A stretch of DNA of 64,000 nucleotides from Haloplanus salinus (GTDB taxonomy: Archaea > Halobacteriota > Halobacteria > Halobacteriales > Haloferacaceae), in contig NZ_QPHM01000001.1 of NCBI RefSeq assembly GCF_003336245.1, positions 496,001-560,000 on the forward strand, in the 5' to 3' direction. The notes under the pieces are model-generated. The model did not search any database, was not told where the DNA came from, and saw only the letters and a program-made list of their open reading frames with translations. Made by a program: the position numbers and the translations under genes. Position 1 is the stretch's first letter. Each line of letters begins with the position of its first letter. Positions 33,400 through 42,213 of the stretch are shown here, in pieces.

Positions 33400-33878
33400 C
33401 CCTCGCGGACGCGACGGGCGACGAACTCGCTGGCGTCGTCGACCTCTTCGGCGCCGTGACCCGTACGGAGCTCGAAGACGCGCTCGCCGAACTCGCGTTC
33501 AAGCGGGGCGAGACCGTCGACGACGAGGCCATCACGGCGGCCGTCGACGACGCGGTGGCGGGGTACTACCTCGTCTCCGTCGACGGCGACGGGACGACGC
33601 TGTTGGCGCCCGGACCCGCTGCGTTTCCCGCCCTCCCCGACGGCGCCGAGGACCTTCCGCACATCCTCGACGTGCCCGATCGGCAGCCGGAGCGCGCCGA
33701 ACTGGTCGAGGCGGCGGAGCGTCGGCTCCGGGCCGACGCGGCCCGGGCCGTCGACGCGGACGACGACGACCGTATCGAGCGGCTGCGCGACGTGAGCTAC
33801 GACCTCGAAACGTGGGGGTCGACGGACGTGAGCGGCGTTCGGCGCCACCTCGACGACGCGCTGGAGAACCGCAACTGA
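33396..33878 (+). CDS. Small acidic haloarchaeal protein (DUF7109-like), coupled to the GpgS-like gene
   Basis: 160 residues, acidic. The first half (LAGVVDLFGAVTRTELEDALAELAFKRG, AITAAVDDAVAGYYLV) resembles a winged-helix-like fold, and the second half is helical with a conserved-looking RLRDVSYDLETWG. I recall a haloarchaeal DUF7109 family of this form, function unknown. The ATG overlaps the preceding stop (ATGA), so it is translated with the glycosyltransferase and may regulate or bind it (inference). Confidence 0.75.
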   Translation: MTLADATGDELAGVVDLFGAVTRTELEDALAELAFKRGETVDDEAITAAVDDAVAGYYLVSVDGDGTTLLAPGPAAFPALPDGAEDLPHILDVPDRQPERAELVEAAERRLRADAARAVDADDDDRIERLRDVSYDLETWGSTDVSGVRRHLDDALENRN

Positions 33879-33950
33879 AAGGTCCCCGTAGGCCGTAGCC
33901 GCCGCAACGGGCGGGCCGACCGAAACCGACACCAGGCTCCCCGACGCACC

Positions 33951-34556
33951 ATGCGCATGGACCTGTCCGCACTCGCCCGGCACACGCCACGGACCGTCGA
34001 GGACGCCGAGCGCGAGGCGGCGGTCGTGGCGCCCGTCGTCGCCCGTGGCGGCGGCGACGCGCTCCTCTTTACGAAGCGTGCGGACCACCTCGGGCAGCAT
34101 CCCGGACAGATGAGCTTTCCCGGCGGCGGACGCGAGCCCAGCGACGCGGGCCTGGAAGCGACGGCGCGCCGCGAGGCCGACGAGGAAATCGGGCTCCGGT
34201 CGGAGGAAATCGAGGTCGTCGGCCGACTCGACGACATCCCGACGATCAGCGACTACAGCGTCCGCCCGTTCGTCTCGCGCGTCCCCGACCGCGAGTACGT
34301 TCCCGACGAGCGTGAGGTGGCCGAAATCGCCGTCCTGCCGGTCGCGGCGCTGACCGACCTCGACAACTACGAGTCGGAGCGCCGTGATCACCCCTACTAC
34401 GGCGACGTGCGGCTCCACTTCTTCCACGTCGACGGCTACACCGTCTGGGGGGCGACCGGACGGATGCTCGTTCAACTGCTCGAACTGACGACGGACTGGC
34501 GGATGCCGTCGAAGGTGGACCGCGTGGTCGGGCCGGACGCGGAGTATCCGATCTGA
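33951..34556 (+). CDS. NUDIX hydrolase, CoA pyrophosphatase type
   Basis: 201 residues. LLFTKRADHLGQHPGQMSFPGG is the UPF0035/CoA-pyrophosphatase signature just before the NUDIX box (GGREPSDAGLEATARREADEEIGL). Such enzymes split CoA or its oxidised forms into 3',5'-ADP and phosphopantetheine. ATG 33951 and ATG 33957 are both possible; the second fits the family start slightly better. It ends exactly one base before the convergent hsp20 stop. Confidence 0.9.
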   Translation: MRMDLSALARHTPRTVEDAEREAAVVAPVVARGGGDALLFTKRADHLGQHPGQMSFPGGGREPSDAGLEATARREADEEIGLRSEEIEVVGRLDDIPTISDYSVRPFVSRVPDREYVPDEREVAEIAVLPVAALTDLDNYESERRDHPYYGDVRLHFFHVDGYTVWGATGRMLVQLLELTTDWRMPSKVDRVVGPDAEYPI

Positions 34557-35027
34557 TTACGACTCGGCGCCCGCGCCTTCGTGTTCGTCCTCGTCTTCGT
34601 CCACCGCCGCCTCGTCCGGCTCTTCGACGACCGCCACCTCGGTCCCGTCGGCGTGTTTCGGGACTTCGATGCGGAGGGTTCCGTTCTTGTTCAGCGTCGC
34701 CGACGCCTCGTCGGCCGCCACGTCGGCGTCCGGCGGGAGACGGGCGCGGCCGTCGAGCGAGAGGCCGCGGCCCGGGAACCGCATCTCGAAGCCCTCGTGG
34801 AAGTCGCGAAAGCGGTCGAGCCGAACCTGCACCTCGCCCTCGACGTAGCGAACCTGCACGTCGCTGCGGGTGATCCCCGGTGCGTCGAAGACGACGAGAT
34901 ACGCGTCTTGCGACTCCAACACGTCGTACGAGAGCGGCTTTCGTTCCTGCACCTTCCCGACGCCGCGGCCGACCCGTTCTAGAACGGCGTTGGCCGCCGA
35001 CTTGCCGAACTCCTTGAAGCCGGTCAT
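34557..35027 (-). CDS. hsp20: Small heat-shock protein, Hsp20/alpha-crystallin family
   Basis: 156 residues. A short amphipathic N-terminus precedes the alpha-crystallin domain (~35-125): SYDVLESQDAYLVVFDAPGI, VQVRYVEGEVQVRLDRF, GRARLPPDADV and NGTLRIEVPKH. A Glu/Asp-rich tail ends it. Hsp20 oligomers hold unfolding proteins for refolding, for example with the thermosome. ATG 35027 overlaps the stop of the small zinc-finger gene by 4 bp. An upstream in-frame start would give an Arg-rich non-homologous leader. Confidence 0.92.
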   Translation of the reverse strand: MTGFKEFGKSAANAVLERVGRGVGKVQERKPLSYDVLESQDAYLVVFDAPGITRSDVQVRYVEGEVQVRLDRFRDFHEGFEMRFPGRGLSLDGRARLPPDADVAADEASATLNKNGTLRIEVPKHADGTEVAVVEEPDEAAVDEDEDEHEGAGAES

Positions 35028-35182
35028 AGTTCGATCTCTTCGAGGCAGTCGGTGCCGCCACAGAGCGGGCAGGAGAGGTCGGCGACGGTGTGATCGTCGG
35101 CGATGTCGTAGGTGTAGTGGTTCTCGAACATGTCGAGCTCGCAGTCGCCGCTCGTACACTTGATCTCCTTCGTTGCAGGCAT
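35024..35182 (-). CDS. Very small zinc-finger protein (DUF7559-like), upstream of hsp20
   Basis: 52 residues, read on the minus strand from ATG 35182. The sequence begins MPATKEIKCTSGDCELDMFE and ends LSCPLCGGTDCLEEIEL. Four Cys in two pairs (KCTSGDC, CPLC) make a likely zinc site. It matches a haloarchaeal micro-protein I know as DUF7559. Its TGA overlaps the hsp20 ATG (ATGA), giving a two-gene coupled unit. Function unknown; a zinc or redox role next to a chaperone is inference. Confidence 0.82.
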   Translation of the reverse strand: MPATKEIKCTSGDCELDMFENHYTYDIADDHTVADLSCPLCGGTDCLEEIEL

Positions 35183-35234
35183 AGCGATAGATTAGGGTGC
35201 GCGACTAATCAACATTAGCCTTCGTGGGAGGGCG

Positions 35235-35980
35235 TCACTCGTCCCCGACGGATCGGCCGGCGTGAATGGTGACCTCGGCGTCGGCGGCGAAACGCAGGAG
35301 TGCCCGGTCGCCGGCGTCGAGTCGCCGAAGCCGGTCCGCACGGGGGTGGTCGCCGAGGGTCATCGAGAACGCGCGGCTCGCCGGCCACGCGCCGACGTGA
35401 CCGTCGACGGTCAGCCGTTCGCGAAGCAGGCGGCCGTCCATCGTGGTGTAGCTGGTCGCCGACAGACGGGTGTCGACCGTCGGCGGCCGGTCGACGGAGA
35501 GGTCGACGAACCGCTCGCCGTCGACGGTGACCGTCGTGTGTCGCGTCGCCCTCCGGTCGCGGTGGGTCACGTTGGCGACGGTCTTCGGATATCCCCAGAT
35601 GTCGACACCAAGCGCCCGCGCGGGATCGGTGGTGACCGGGAGGAAGTCGACGTAGCCGCCGCGTGCCCCACCGCCGAACACCCCGAGGCGTCGGCAGGGA
35701 CGGCCGGAAGGACGACGCCGAACTCGTCGTACGGCTCGATGTCGCACCCGCCGATGCGGTCGTAGGCGACCGAGAGGAGAGCCACGGCGGCGTGGGTGGG
35801 TGTCGCCCGGACCGGCCGCAGGCTCTCGGGGAGGAGCGAGCGAACCCCGGACCGCGATGCGGGGAGGACGACGCCCAGAACGCGTGCCGTCGTCGAGAGC
35901 GGAAGTTCGACCCGATGGCCGGTCGAGAGCGTCGCCGCGGCGCCGTCGGTGCCGCCCGGGCGCGACACGTCGGCAGTCAT
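35235..35980 (-). pseudogene. Acetoacetate decarboxylase-like protein, disrupted by a frameshift
   Basis: Read from ATG 35980 the first ~100 residues (MTADVSRPGG..., VALLSVAYDRIGGCDIEPYDEFGVVLPAVPADA) are in one frame. The continuation (LGVFGGGARGGYVDFLPVTTDPARALGVDIWGYPKTVANV...) is in a different frame down to the stop at 35235. IWGYPK recalls the Schiff-base Lys motif of acetoacetate decarboxylases. Aligning the two frames, a single base seems to be missing near 35680. It could be a real mutation or an assembly error. Its start overlaps the upstream P450 stop (ATGA). Confidence 0.75.
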
Positions 35981-37311
35981 CCGGCGGGCCGTATCTCGGC
36001 GGGGACGCCGTCGCCCGGGCGGAGCGTCGGCGTCACCCGCAGATCGTCGAGGGCGTCCTGTGGCACGTCGACGTCGAAGTCGCGGATCAGGCGCGCGAGC
36101 GTCAGCGTCGCCCCGGAGAGGGCGAACTGCTTGCCGACGCAGGCGTGCGGGCCGGACGAGAACGCGAAGTACGCCGGCGTGTCGTTCGGGCTGCGACGCT
36201 CCCAGCGGTCCGGATCGAAGGTAGCCGGATCGTCGAAGTAGCGGTCCGAGCGGTGGATCGACCACTGGGGCATGATGACTGCCGCCCCCTCGTCGACGCG
36301 GTAGTCGCCGAGGCGGGCCTTCCGGTTGGCCCGACGGAACACCGCCCACGCCGGGGGGTAGAGCCGGAGCGCTTCGTGGTAGACCTGCATCGTGTACGAG
36401 AGGTCGCGCACGTCGCCGTGGCTCGGCGGGCCGTCGCCCAAGACCGCCTCGGCCTCCTCGCGGACCCGTTCGCGGACGTCGGGATACCACGAGAGGAGCG
36501 CAGTCGTGTAGGTGAGGCTCAGCGCCGTCGTCTCGTGGCCGGCGATGAGGAACGTCGACACCTCGTCGCGGATCTGGTTCTCGGGGTAGTCGACGTCGGG
36601 GTCGTCCTCGGCTTGGAGGAGCATCGTCACCATGTTTCGTCCGGGGGTGCCCTCCTCGATGAGCCGGCGACGGCGCTCGATGATGTCCTCGCTCAGGTCG
36701 CGAATGCCCGCCGCGGCCTCGCGAAACTCGGGCGAGATGCGACTCGGGAGCCAGTCCGGGCCGACGCTCGCGAGGTCGAACTCGAACTCCGTGCCCGCGG
36801 CTTGCATCCACTCGTGGAACCGCTCGGCGCGGTCGGGGCCGATGTCCTCACCGAGCAACACCTCCGAGGCGACGCGGACGGTCATCCGGGTCATCTCGCG
36901 GTGGAGGTTGGTCTCGAACCGGCCGCGGTCGGCCCAGTCGTCCGCGATGGTCGCGACGCGCTCGCCGACGCTGTTGGCGTATGCTCGCACCTGGCGACTA
37001 TCGAACGCGGGGTTCATGATCGACCGTTGCTGTCGCCAGAGCGGGCCGTCGCTCTGGACGAGGCCGTGTTCCGCGATGAGCGCGGCCGACTCCTGTGCGG
37101 GGACGCGCCCGAACGTGTCGGGGCGAGAGAGGGCGTCCCGAACGAGTTCGGGGTTCGTCAGCACGACGAGGGGGGCGCGGCCGGGGATGGGGACGGCAAC
37201 GCCGTCCGGGTAGCGGGACTGCATTACCTCCAGAAAGCGGAAGGTGTCTTGGCCGAATCGCATGGCGTTCAGAAGACCGGCCTGTGGCGGGGTCGGGAGA
37301 GCCTGTGGCAT
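35977..37311 (-). CDS. Cytochrome P450
   Basis: 444 residues. Standard motifs: I-helix AGHETTALS, K-helix EALR, the meander PDRW, and the heme loop FSSGPHACVG with the axial Cys near residue 390. It uses O2 and two electrons, usually from ferredoxin, to hydroxylate or otherwise oxidise a substrate that cannot be guessed. ATG 37311 (MPQALPTPPQAG) is preferred to an upstream start that would cross the promoter. It is coupled by ATGA to the frameshifted decarboxylase-like gene, and divergent from the radical SAM gene. No ferredoxin gene is adjacent. Confidence 0.93.
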   Translation of the reverse strand: MPQALPTPPQAGLLNAMRFGQDTFRFLEVMQSRYPDGVAVPIPGRAPLVVLTNPELVRDALSRPDTFGRVPAQESAALIAEHGLVQSDGPLWRQQRSIMNPAFDSRQVRAYANSVGERVATIADDWADRGRFETNLHREMTRMTVRVASEVLLGEDIGPDRAERFHEWMQAAGTEFEFDLASVGPDWLPSRISPEFREAAAGIRDLSEDIIERRRRLIEEGTPGRNMVTMLLQAEDDPDVDYPENQIRDEVSTFLIAGHETTALSLTYTTALLSWYPDVRERVREEAEAVLGDGPPSHGDVRDLSYTMQVYHEALRLYPPAWAVFRRANRKARLGDYRVDEGAAVIMPQWSIHRSDRYFDDPATFDPDRWERRSPNDTPAYFAFSSGPHACVGKQFALSGATLTLARLIRDFDVDVPQDALDDLRVTPTLRPGDGVPAEIRPAG

Positions 37312-37396
37312 ATCGTGGGGTAGGAACGGGTCGACTTGTGCCTTTGGGCGAGGCCGCACGAACACGGTTTTACGCGTCGACCGCGAACCCGCTCCT

Positions 37397-39118
37397 ATGA
37401 CCGACCCCGCGGACCTCGCCGTCACCATCGTCGACGGCTACGTCGACGAACCCGCACACTTCGGGGTCCCCCCGTACGTCTCGACGTACCCCCGCTTCAC
37501 CGCGGGCGCGCTGGTCGACGCCGGCGTGCCCGAGGCGGCCATCACGTACCACACCATCGACGAACTCCGCGACGACCGGTCGAAGTGGCGCGACGTTGCC
37601 GACGCCGACCTCCTGATCTATCTCGGCGGCATGACCGTCCCCGGCAAGTACGTCGGGGGGACCCCCGCCGAACCCGACGAGGTGCGGGAGCTCGCCTGGG
37701 CCGCCGACGGCACGACGCTGATGGGTGGTCCCGTCCGCTTCGGCGTCGGCGAGGAGAACGCCGGCGCCCAGGAGATGGAGCGCAAGGACCTCGACTACGA
37801 CTTCGTCGCCAAGGGGGACGTGGAGGCGGCGGCTCACGACCTCGTGGCGAGCGGGCTGGAGGGCTTCGGTGACCGCATGCGCGACACCGCCGACCTCGAC
37901 CGCTGGGCGGCGAAGGGTGCGTTCGTCGTCGACGACCACCCCAACCATCCGGACTACCTGATCGCCGAACTCGAAACCTCGCGGGGCTGTGCCTACCGGT
38001 GTTCGTTCTGTACCGAACCGCTGTACGGCGACCCGAGCTTCCGCTCGGCCGCGTCGGTCGTCCGCGAAGTCGAGGCACTGTACGACCGGGGCGTCCGACA
38101 CTTCCGGCTGGGTCGACAGGCCGACATCCTCGCGTTCGGCGGCGACGGCGAGGCACCCAATCCCGACGCGCTCCGACGCCTCTACGGCGGTATCCGGGAG
38201 GTGGCGCCCGACCTCGGGACGCTGCACCTCGACAACATGAACCCGGTCACCATCGTCGACTACCCCGAGAAGTCCCGCGAAGCCATCCGCATCATCGCCG
38301 ACCACAACACGGCCGGCGACACCGCGGCGTTCGGTCTCGAATCCGCCGACCCGGTCGTACAGGCGGAGAACAACCTCCTCGTCACGGCCGAGGAGTGTCT
38401 CGACGCGGTGCGGGTCGTCAACGAGGAGGCCGGGTGGCGTCCCGGCGACGACCCCACGGACGCGCCGACGACGGGCGACGGCGCCGCGAACCGCCTCCCC
38501 AAGCTCCTCCCCGGCATCAACCTCGTCCACGGCCTCGCGGGCGAGCGCGAGGAGACGTTCGAACACAACAAGCGCTTCCTCCAGCGCGTCTACGACGAGG
38601 GACTGATGCTTCGGCGTATCAACATCCGGCAGGTGATGGCCTTCGCGGGCACGGAGATGAGCGACACCGGCGCCGAGGTCGCCCACGACCACAAAACGCA
38701 GTTCAAGCGGTACAAACGCGAGGTACGCGAGGAGATCGATCGGCCGATGCTCCGCCGGGTCGCGCCGCCGGGGACCGTCCTCCCCGACGTACATCTGGAG
38801 TACCACGAGGGCGGGAAGACGTTCGGCCGTCAGCTCGGAACCTACCCCCTACTGGTCGCGGTGCCCGGCGAGCGCGAACTGGGGACGACGATGGACGTGG
38901 CGCTCGTCGACTACGGCTACCGGTCGGTGACCGGCGTTCCGCACCCGCTCGACCCCAACACGGCGTCGATGGACGAACTCACCGCCCTCCCGGGCGTCGG
39001 CCGCTCCACCGCGGGCGACATCGTGGTGAACCGGCCGTACGCCTCGCTGGGCGAGGTCGGGGTCGATGCCGACCTCTCGCGGTTCGTGGCGGTCGACTCG
39101 ATGGAGTCGGCGGACTAG
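37397..39118 (+). CDS. Radical SAM protein with C-terminal helix-hairpin-helix
   Basis: 573 residues. An N-terminal Rossmann-like part (~1-180) resembles a B12-binding fold. The radical SAM cluster motif CAYRCSFC has Cys198, Cys202 and Cys205, followed by RLGRQADILAFGGDGE and LHLDNMNPVTI blocks. Residues ~430-520 form a TRAM-like or auxiliary domain, and ~525-570 (LDPNTASMDELTALPGVGRSTAGDIVVNRPYASLGEVG) is a helix-hairpin-helix. Similar archaeal proteins are unassigned; HhH suggests nucleic-acid contact. The stop overlaps the convergent lipoprotein stop. Confidence 0.88.
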   Translation: MTDPADLAVTIVDGYVDEPAHFGVPPYVSTYPRFTAGALVDAGVPEAAITYHTIDELRDDRSKWRDVADADLLIYLGGMTVPGKYVGGTPAEPDEVRELAWAADGTTLMGGPVRFGVGEENAGAQEMERKDLDYDFVAKGDVEAAAHDLVASGLEGFGDRMRDTADLDRWAAKGAFVVDDHPNHPDYLIAELETSRGCAYRCSFCTEPLYGDPSFRSAASVVREVEALYDRGVRHFRLGRQADILAFGGDGEAPNPDALRRLYGGIREVAPDLGTLHLDNMNPVTIVDYPEKSREAIRIIADHNTAGDTAAFGLESADPVVQAENNLLVTAEECLDAVRVVNEEAGWRPGDDPTDAPTTGDGAANRLPKLLPGINLVHGLAGEREETFEHNKRFLQRVYDEGLMLRRINIRQVMAFAGTEMSDTGAEVAHDHKTQFKRYKREVREEIDRPMLRRVAPPGTVLPDVHLEYHEGGKTFGRQLGTYPLLVAVPGERELGTTMDVALVDYGYRSVTGVPHPLDPNTASMDELTALPGVGRSTAGDIVVNRPYASLGEVGVDADLSRFVAVDSMESAD

Positions 39119-40077
39119 GCGACGTACGCCGAGAGCTGGACGGCGTACCACTCGTTCTCGTAGTTGGCGTAGTCGACCCGTTCGGGAGCGTCGGCCGCGG
39201 GCGTGGTGGCGACGCCGTTGCCGCCTTCCGTCACCCGCGTCACCTGCCGTCCCAGCGTTCGCTGGAGGCCCGCGTACGCCTCGGAGTAGGGCGTACACTC
39301 GTCGTAGCCGTCGTCGATGGCCGTCTCGACGATGTCGCGTTGCTCGGTCGAGAGGTCGCGCTCGTCGAGGTCGACCCCGTACCGGTCGAGGATCGTCGCC
39401 GCGAACGACCCGGCCGACTCGGCGACGGCGGTTAGCTCGACCCGGTAGGTCGTGACCGTCGTCGGGCTCCGCTCGCCGAGGCGGAGACGGAAGTCGCGGC
39501 CGCCGATGGTGAGCACGTCGTAGCGTGGGGTCGGGACGAGCGCCGACCGCGACTGCCGCTCGTCGTCGGGATAGGCGAGGGTGCCGCCGATGGAGACGGC
39601 GTGTGCGCGGTCGAACCGCTCGATTCCTCGGGGACCCGGGAAGCCGAGCGCCGAGAACAGCGCCGTGCGGTCGATTGCCGGCAGGTCGTCGAACGCGACA
39701 CGGCGGCCGGCCGGGACGCCCTCCGTGCCCTCGGTGTCGAGATTCAGTTCGTAGCCGGGGCGTTCGACCCGCGACTCGGCGGTCGTCGCGACGGCGTAGT
39801 AGGTCCCGTCGGCGACGAGATACTCGACGTCGGAGAAGGGCTTGGAGACGCCCCAGACCGTCACTCCGACGCCGCCGGTCACGGCGTCGCGCTCGGGGGG
39901 CGACAGCGAATCGAGTGGGTCGCCGGCGGCATCGGCGACCTGTCGGTCGGCCGTCGGCCGGAGACGCAGATCGACCCCGCGCGAGCAGTCGGTGCCGAAG
40001 CCGAGCGCGGGACCGAAACAGCCGGCCGTCGCGGTCAGGCCGGTCACGCTGGCCGAGAGGAGGGCACGGCGTCGCAT
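39115..40077 (-). CDS. Tat-exported lipoprotein of unknown function
   Basis: 320 residues. MRRRALLSASVTGLTATAGC has twin arginines, a hydrophobic stretch and a lipobox ending in Cys, the usual haloarchaeal Tat-lipoprotein signal. The mature part is beta-rich, with TVWGVSKPFSDVEYLVADGTYYAV and RYDVLTIGGRDFRLRLGE blocks, and a helical end. No catalytic motif recognised. The 4-bp overlap with the radical SAM stop is on the opposite strand. Likely anchored to the outer face of the membrane (from the signal). Confidence 0.8.
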   Translation of the reverse strand: MRRRALLSASVTGLTATAGCFGPALGFGTDCSRGVDLRLRPTADRQVADAAGDPLDSLSPPERDAVTGGVGVTVWGVSKPFSDVEYLVADGTYYAVATTAESRVERPGYELNLDTEGTEGVPAGRRVAFDDLPAIDRTALFSALGFPGPRGIERFDRAHAVSIGGTLAYPDDERQSRSALVPTPRYDVLTIGGRDFRLRLGERSPTTVTTYRVELTAVAESAGSFAATILDRYGVDLDERDLSTEQRDIVETAIDDGYDECTPYSEAYAGLQRTLGRQVTRVTEGGNGVATTPAADAPERVDYANYENEWYAVQLSAYVA

Positions 40078-40179
40078 GTGGACCCCTCGTTACAGCCGGG
40101 AAATATGTCTTGTGTCGGTCGTCGCCGTCCAGTCGTCTCGGCGCCGTTGTGCGTCGGAGCGCGGGGACGGCGGCGACGC

Positions 40180-40593
40180 TCAGAAGTCCTCGTCGATGAT
40201 CTCGCCGACCGCGAAGTTGGATTTGACCTCGGTGATCTCGATTTTGACGCGCTCGCCGATTTCGGCGCCGGGAACGATGATGACGTAGCCGCGTTCGACG
40301 CGGGCGATGCCGTCGCCCTGCTTGCCGATGTCTTCGATTTCGACGTAGCGAATCTCACCGACCTCGACTGGCGGCTGTGGCTCCGAGGTGGGCGTTTCGG
40401 ATTCGGTCGACTCCTCCGATTCGGCCCGCTCCCGAGAGATGAGTGCCACGCGGTACGTCTCGTCCGAATCGACCGACCCCGTCTCGATTTCGCGCTGTGG
40501 CACCTCGATCACGTACGATCCGTCCTCCGACTCCACGCGCGCGCTGAACAGACACAACAGGTTATCTGAGATCTCCACAGTGTAAACCTCCAT
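40180..40593 (-). CDS. TRAM-domain protein
   Basis: 137 residues. The N-terminal half (VYTVEISDNLLCLFSARVE, SYVIEVPQREIETGS) is a small beta domain and a Ser/Glu linker follows. The C-terminal ~60 residues are a TRAM domain: VEVGEIRYVEIEDIGKQGDGIARVERGYVIIVPGAEIGERVKIEITEVKSNFAVGEI. TRAM proteins bind RNA; in halophiles and methanogens they have been proposed as RNA chaperones. ATG 40593 gives the usual start MEVYTVEI. Confidence 0.9.
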   Translation of the reverse strand: MEVYTVEISDNLLCLFSARVESEDGSYVIEVPQREIETGSVDSDETYRVALISRERAESEESTESETPTSEPQPPVEVGEIRYVEIEDIGKQGDGIARVERGYVIIVPGAEIGERVKIEITEVKSNFAVGEIIDEDF

Positions 40594-40658
40594 GCCAACC
40601 TGTGGCGGGATCGTTAAAGGTGTATCGCCGGCGTTCGGCTCGCCGCGGGCGGGCCGTC

Positions 40659-41351
40659 TCAACGGGGCGTCCCGTCGGGGGCTTTCGGCCCCTCGGAGTC
40701 GTACACCACCACCTCACCGGTCCCCGTCTCGACCGGGTCGTAGTTGTCGCGGACGCCGATGGCTTCCTCCAGTTCACGGATCGCTCGCTTCTTGAGCGCC
40801 CGCGCTAAGTCCTCGGCGTCGGCGCGCGAGATGTCGCGGCCGAGACCCTCGCACTCGTGGGCGCGGACCAGTCCCGCCTCGTCCACCGCCTCCCCCATGG
40901 GCTGGCTCGTCCCGCCGAGGGCGACGCTGAACGGATACGTCTCACAGATCAGCGGCCGGTCGTCGTGGACGGTACACCGCCCCTCACCGTCCGATTCCTC
41001 GTAGAACGTGCAGTCGCCGCAGGCATCGGTTTGGAGCGCCCACTCGAACGTCTCGCCCTCCGGACCGTCCGGCCCCTCGGCGAGGCCGTAGGGCATCGGC
41101 CGCGCCACGTCCCGCCAGTCGGAGCCGGTCGCCGCCTGCAACTCACGCACCTCGTCGGGGAAGGCCGTGGCGGTGTGGGGGTCCTCGTCGTCGTCGGCCC
41201 GCGGCCGACTGTCCGAAGGATCGTGTCCCTCGCTGGCCGTACAGCAGGCCCCACACCGCGTACACTCGAAGCCGATGGACTCGATGGCGTCTGCCAACTC
41301 GCCGACATCGAGATCCTGCGCTCGGTCGAGTTCGACTTCGAGCGACTCCAT
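40659..41351 (-). CDS. YkgJ-family cysteine cluster protein
   Basis: 230 residues. ECTRCGACC near residue 30 and DACGDCTFYEESDGEGRCTVHDDRPLICETYPF (~110-145) supply the Cys cluster typical of YkgJ/CxxCxxCC proteins, possibly binding zinc or iron-sulfur. Function is unknown for the family. A charged insert around residue 45 is halophile-typical. ATG 41351 is used. Its stop lies 65 bp before the TRAM gene start; the pair may be cotranscribed. Confidence 0.85.
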   Translation of the reverse strand: MESLEVELDRAQDLDVGELADAIESIGFECTRCGACCTASEGHDPSDSRPRADDDEDPHTATAFPDEVRELQAATGSDWRDVARPMPYGLAEGPDGPEGETFEWALQTDACGDCTFYEESDGEGRCTVHDDRPLICETYPFSVALGGTSQPMGEAVDEAGLVRAHECEGLGRDISRADAEDLARALKKRAIRELEEAIGVRDNYDPVETGTGEVVVYDSEGPKAPDGTPR

Positions 41352-41393
41352 ATCTGACGTGGGGGGAGGAGGCAAAAAAGACCGTCGCCCCGG

Positions 41394-42164
41394 TTACGCC
41401 GGTCCCACCCGTCCCGTCTCGGGGTCGATCCACACCCGTCCCTCGACGGCGAGCTTGTCGAGGTGGGCACGGACCGTCCCGGCGGCGAGGTCCCGAACCC
41501 CCGAGAGGTCCCGGTCGTACGCGGCGTCGAGGACGGCGTCGATCGACTCGGCGCCTGCCCGGACCGCCGCCTCGATCCGTCGTTCCCGGTCGAGCCGGTG
41601 GGCGTAGAGCCGACGAACCGTCGCCTCGGGGCCGTCGACGACTGGGCCGTGGCCCGGATACAACCGCGACGGATCGCGGGCGAGGAGGCGTCGGAGCGCC
41701 ACGAGGTAGGCGCGCATGTCCCCCTCGGGACTGGAGACGGCGACGCTCCCGGACGCGCGAACGACGTCACCGGCGAGAATACCCTCGGGGGTCTCGAAGG
41801 CGACGTGATCCGGTGCGTGTCCGGGGGTGTCGAGGACGGTCAGCGCGCCGACTCGCTCGCCCTCCACGAACGTGCGGTCGGGGGCGACGCCGGTCGCGGC
41901 TTCGAACCGCACCTCGCGACCGCGGCGCGCCCACACCGTCGCCCCCGTCTCGGCGGCGTAGTCCGCGACGGCGCCGACGTGGTCCGGATGCGTGTGGGTC
42001 ACGACGACGTGATCGACCCCCCGGTCCGCGACGGCGGCGTCGAGGGCGTCTGTGCGGGCGGCGGGGTCGACGAGGAACGAACTCGCCGGCCCGTCGACGA
42101 GGTAGGCGTTCGTCTCGCCGCCGGCGGTCGTGTCGGTCGGGAGCGGGAGGCGTCGGATCGTCAT
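41394..42164 (-). CDS. Metallo-beta-lactamase-fold hydrolase
   Basis: 256 residues. VVVTHTHPDHVGAVADYA is the MBL metal motif; DTPGHAPDHVAFETPEGILAGDVV carries the next His and bridging Asp; LYPGHGPVV the last His. After the MBL part a C-terminal helical segment (LYAHRLDRERRIEAAVRAG...TVRAHLDKLAVEGRVW) resembles a winged-helix cap, as in LACTB2-type proteins. Typically a thioester or phosphoester hydrolase. Substrate unknown. Confidence 0.9.
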   Translation of the reverse strand: MTIRRLPLPTDTTAGGETNAYLVDGPASSFLVDPAARTDALDAAVADRGVDHVVVTHTHPDHVGAVADYAAETGATVWARRGREVRFEAATGVAPDRTFVEGERVGALTVLDTPGHAPDHVAFETPEGILAGDVVRASGSVAVSSPEGDMRAYLVALRRLLARDPSRLYPGHGPVVDGPEATVRRLYAHRLDRERRIEAAVRAGAESIDAVLDAAYDRDLSGVRDLAAGTVRAHLDKLAVEGRVWIDPETGRVGPA

Positions 42165-42213
42165 GCGGTCCGTCGTGGGTCGGCGCGTCGAAACGGGTCG
42201 ACGACCCCACCCG

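Noticed and set aside
37370-38806. 478-codon minus-strand frame opposite the radical SAM gene
   Set aside because: Composition is His/Val/Arg-rich without domains, while the plus frame has complete radical SAM and HhH motifs.
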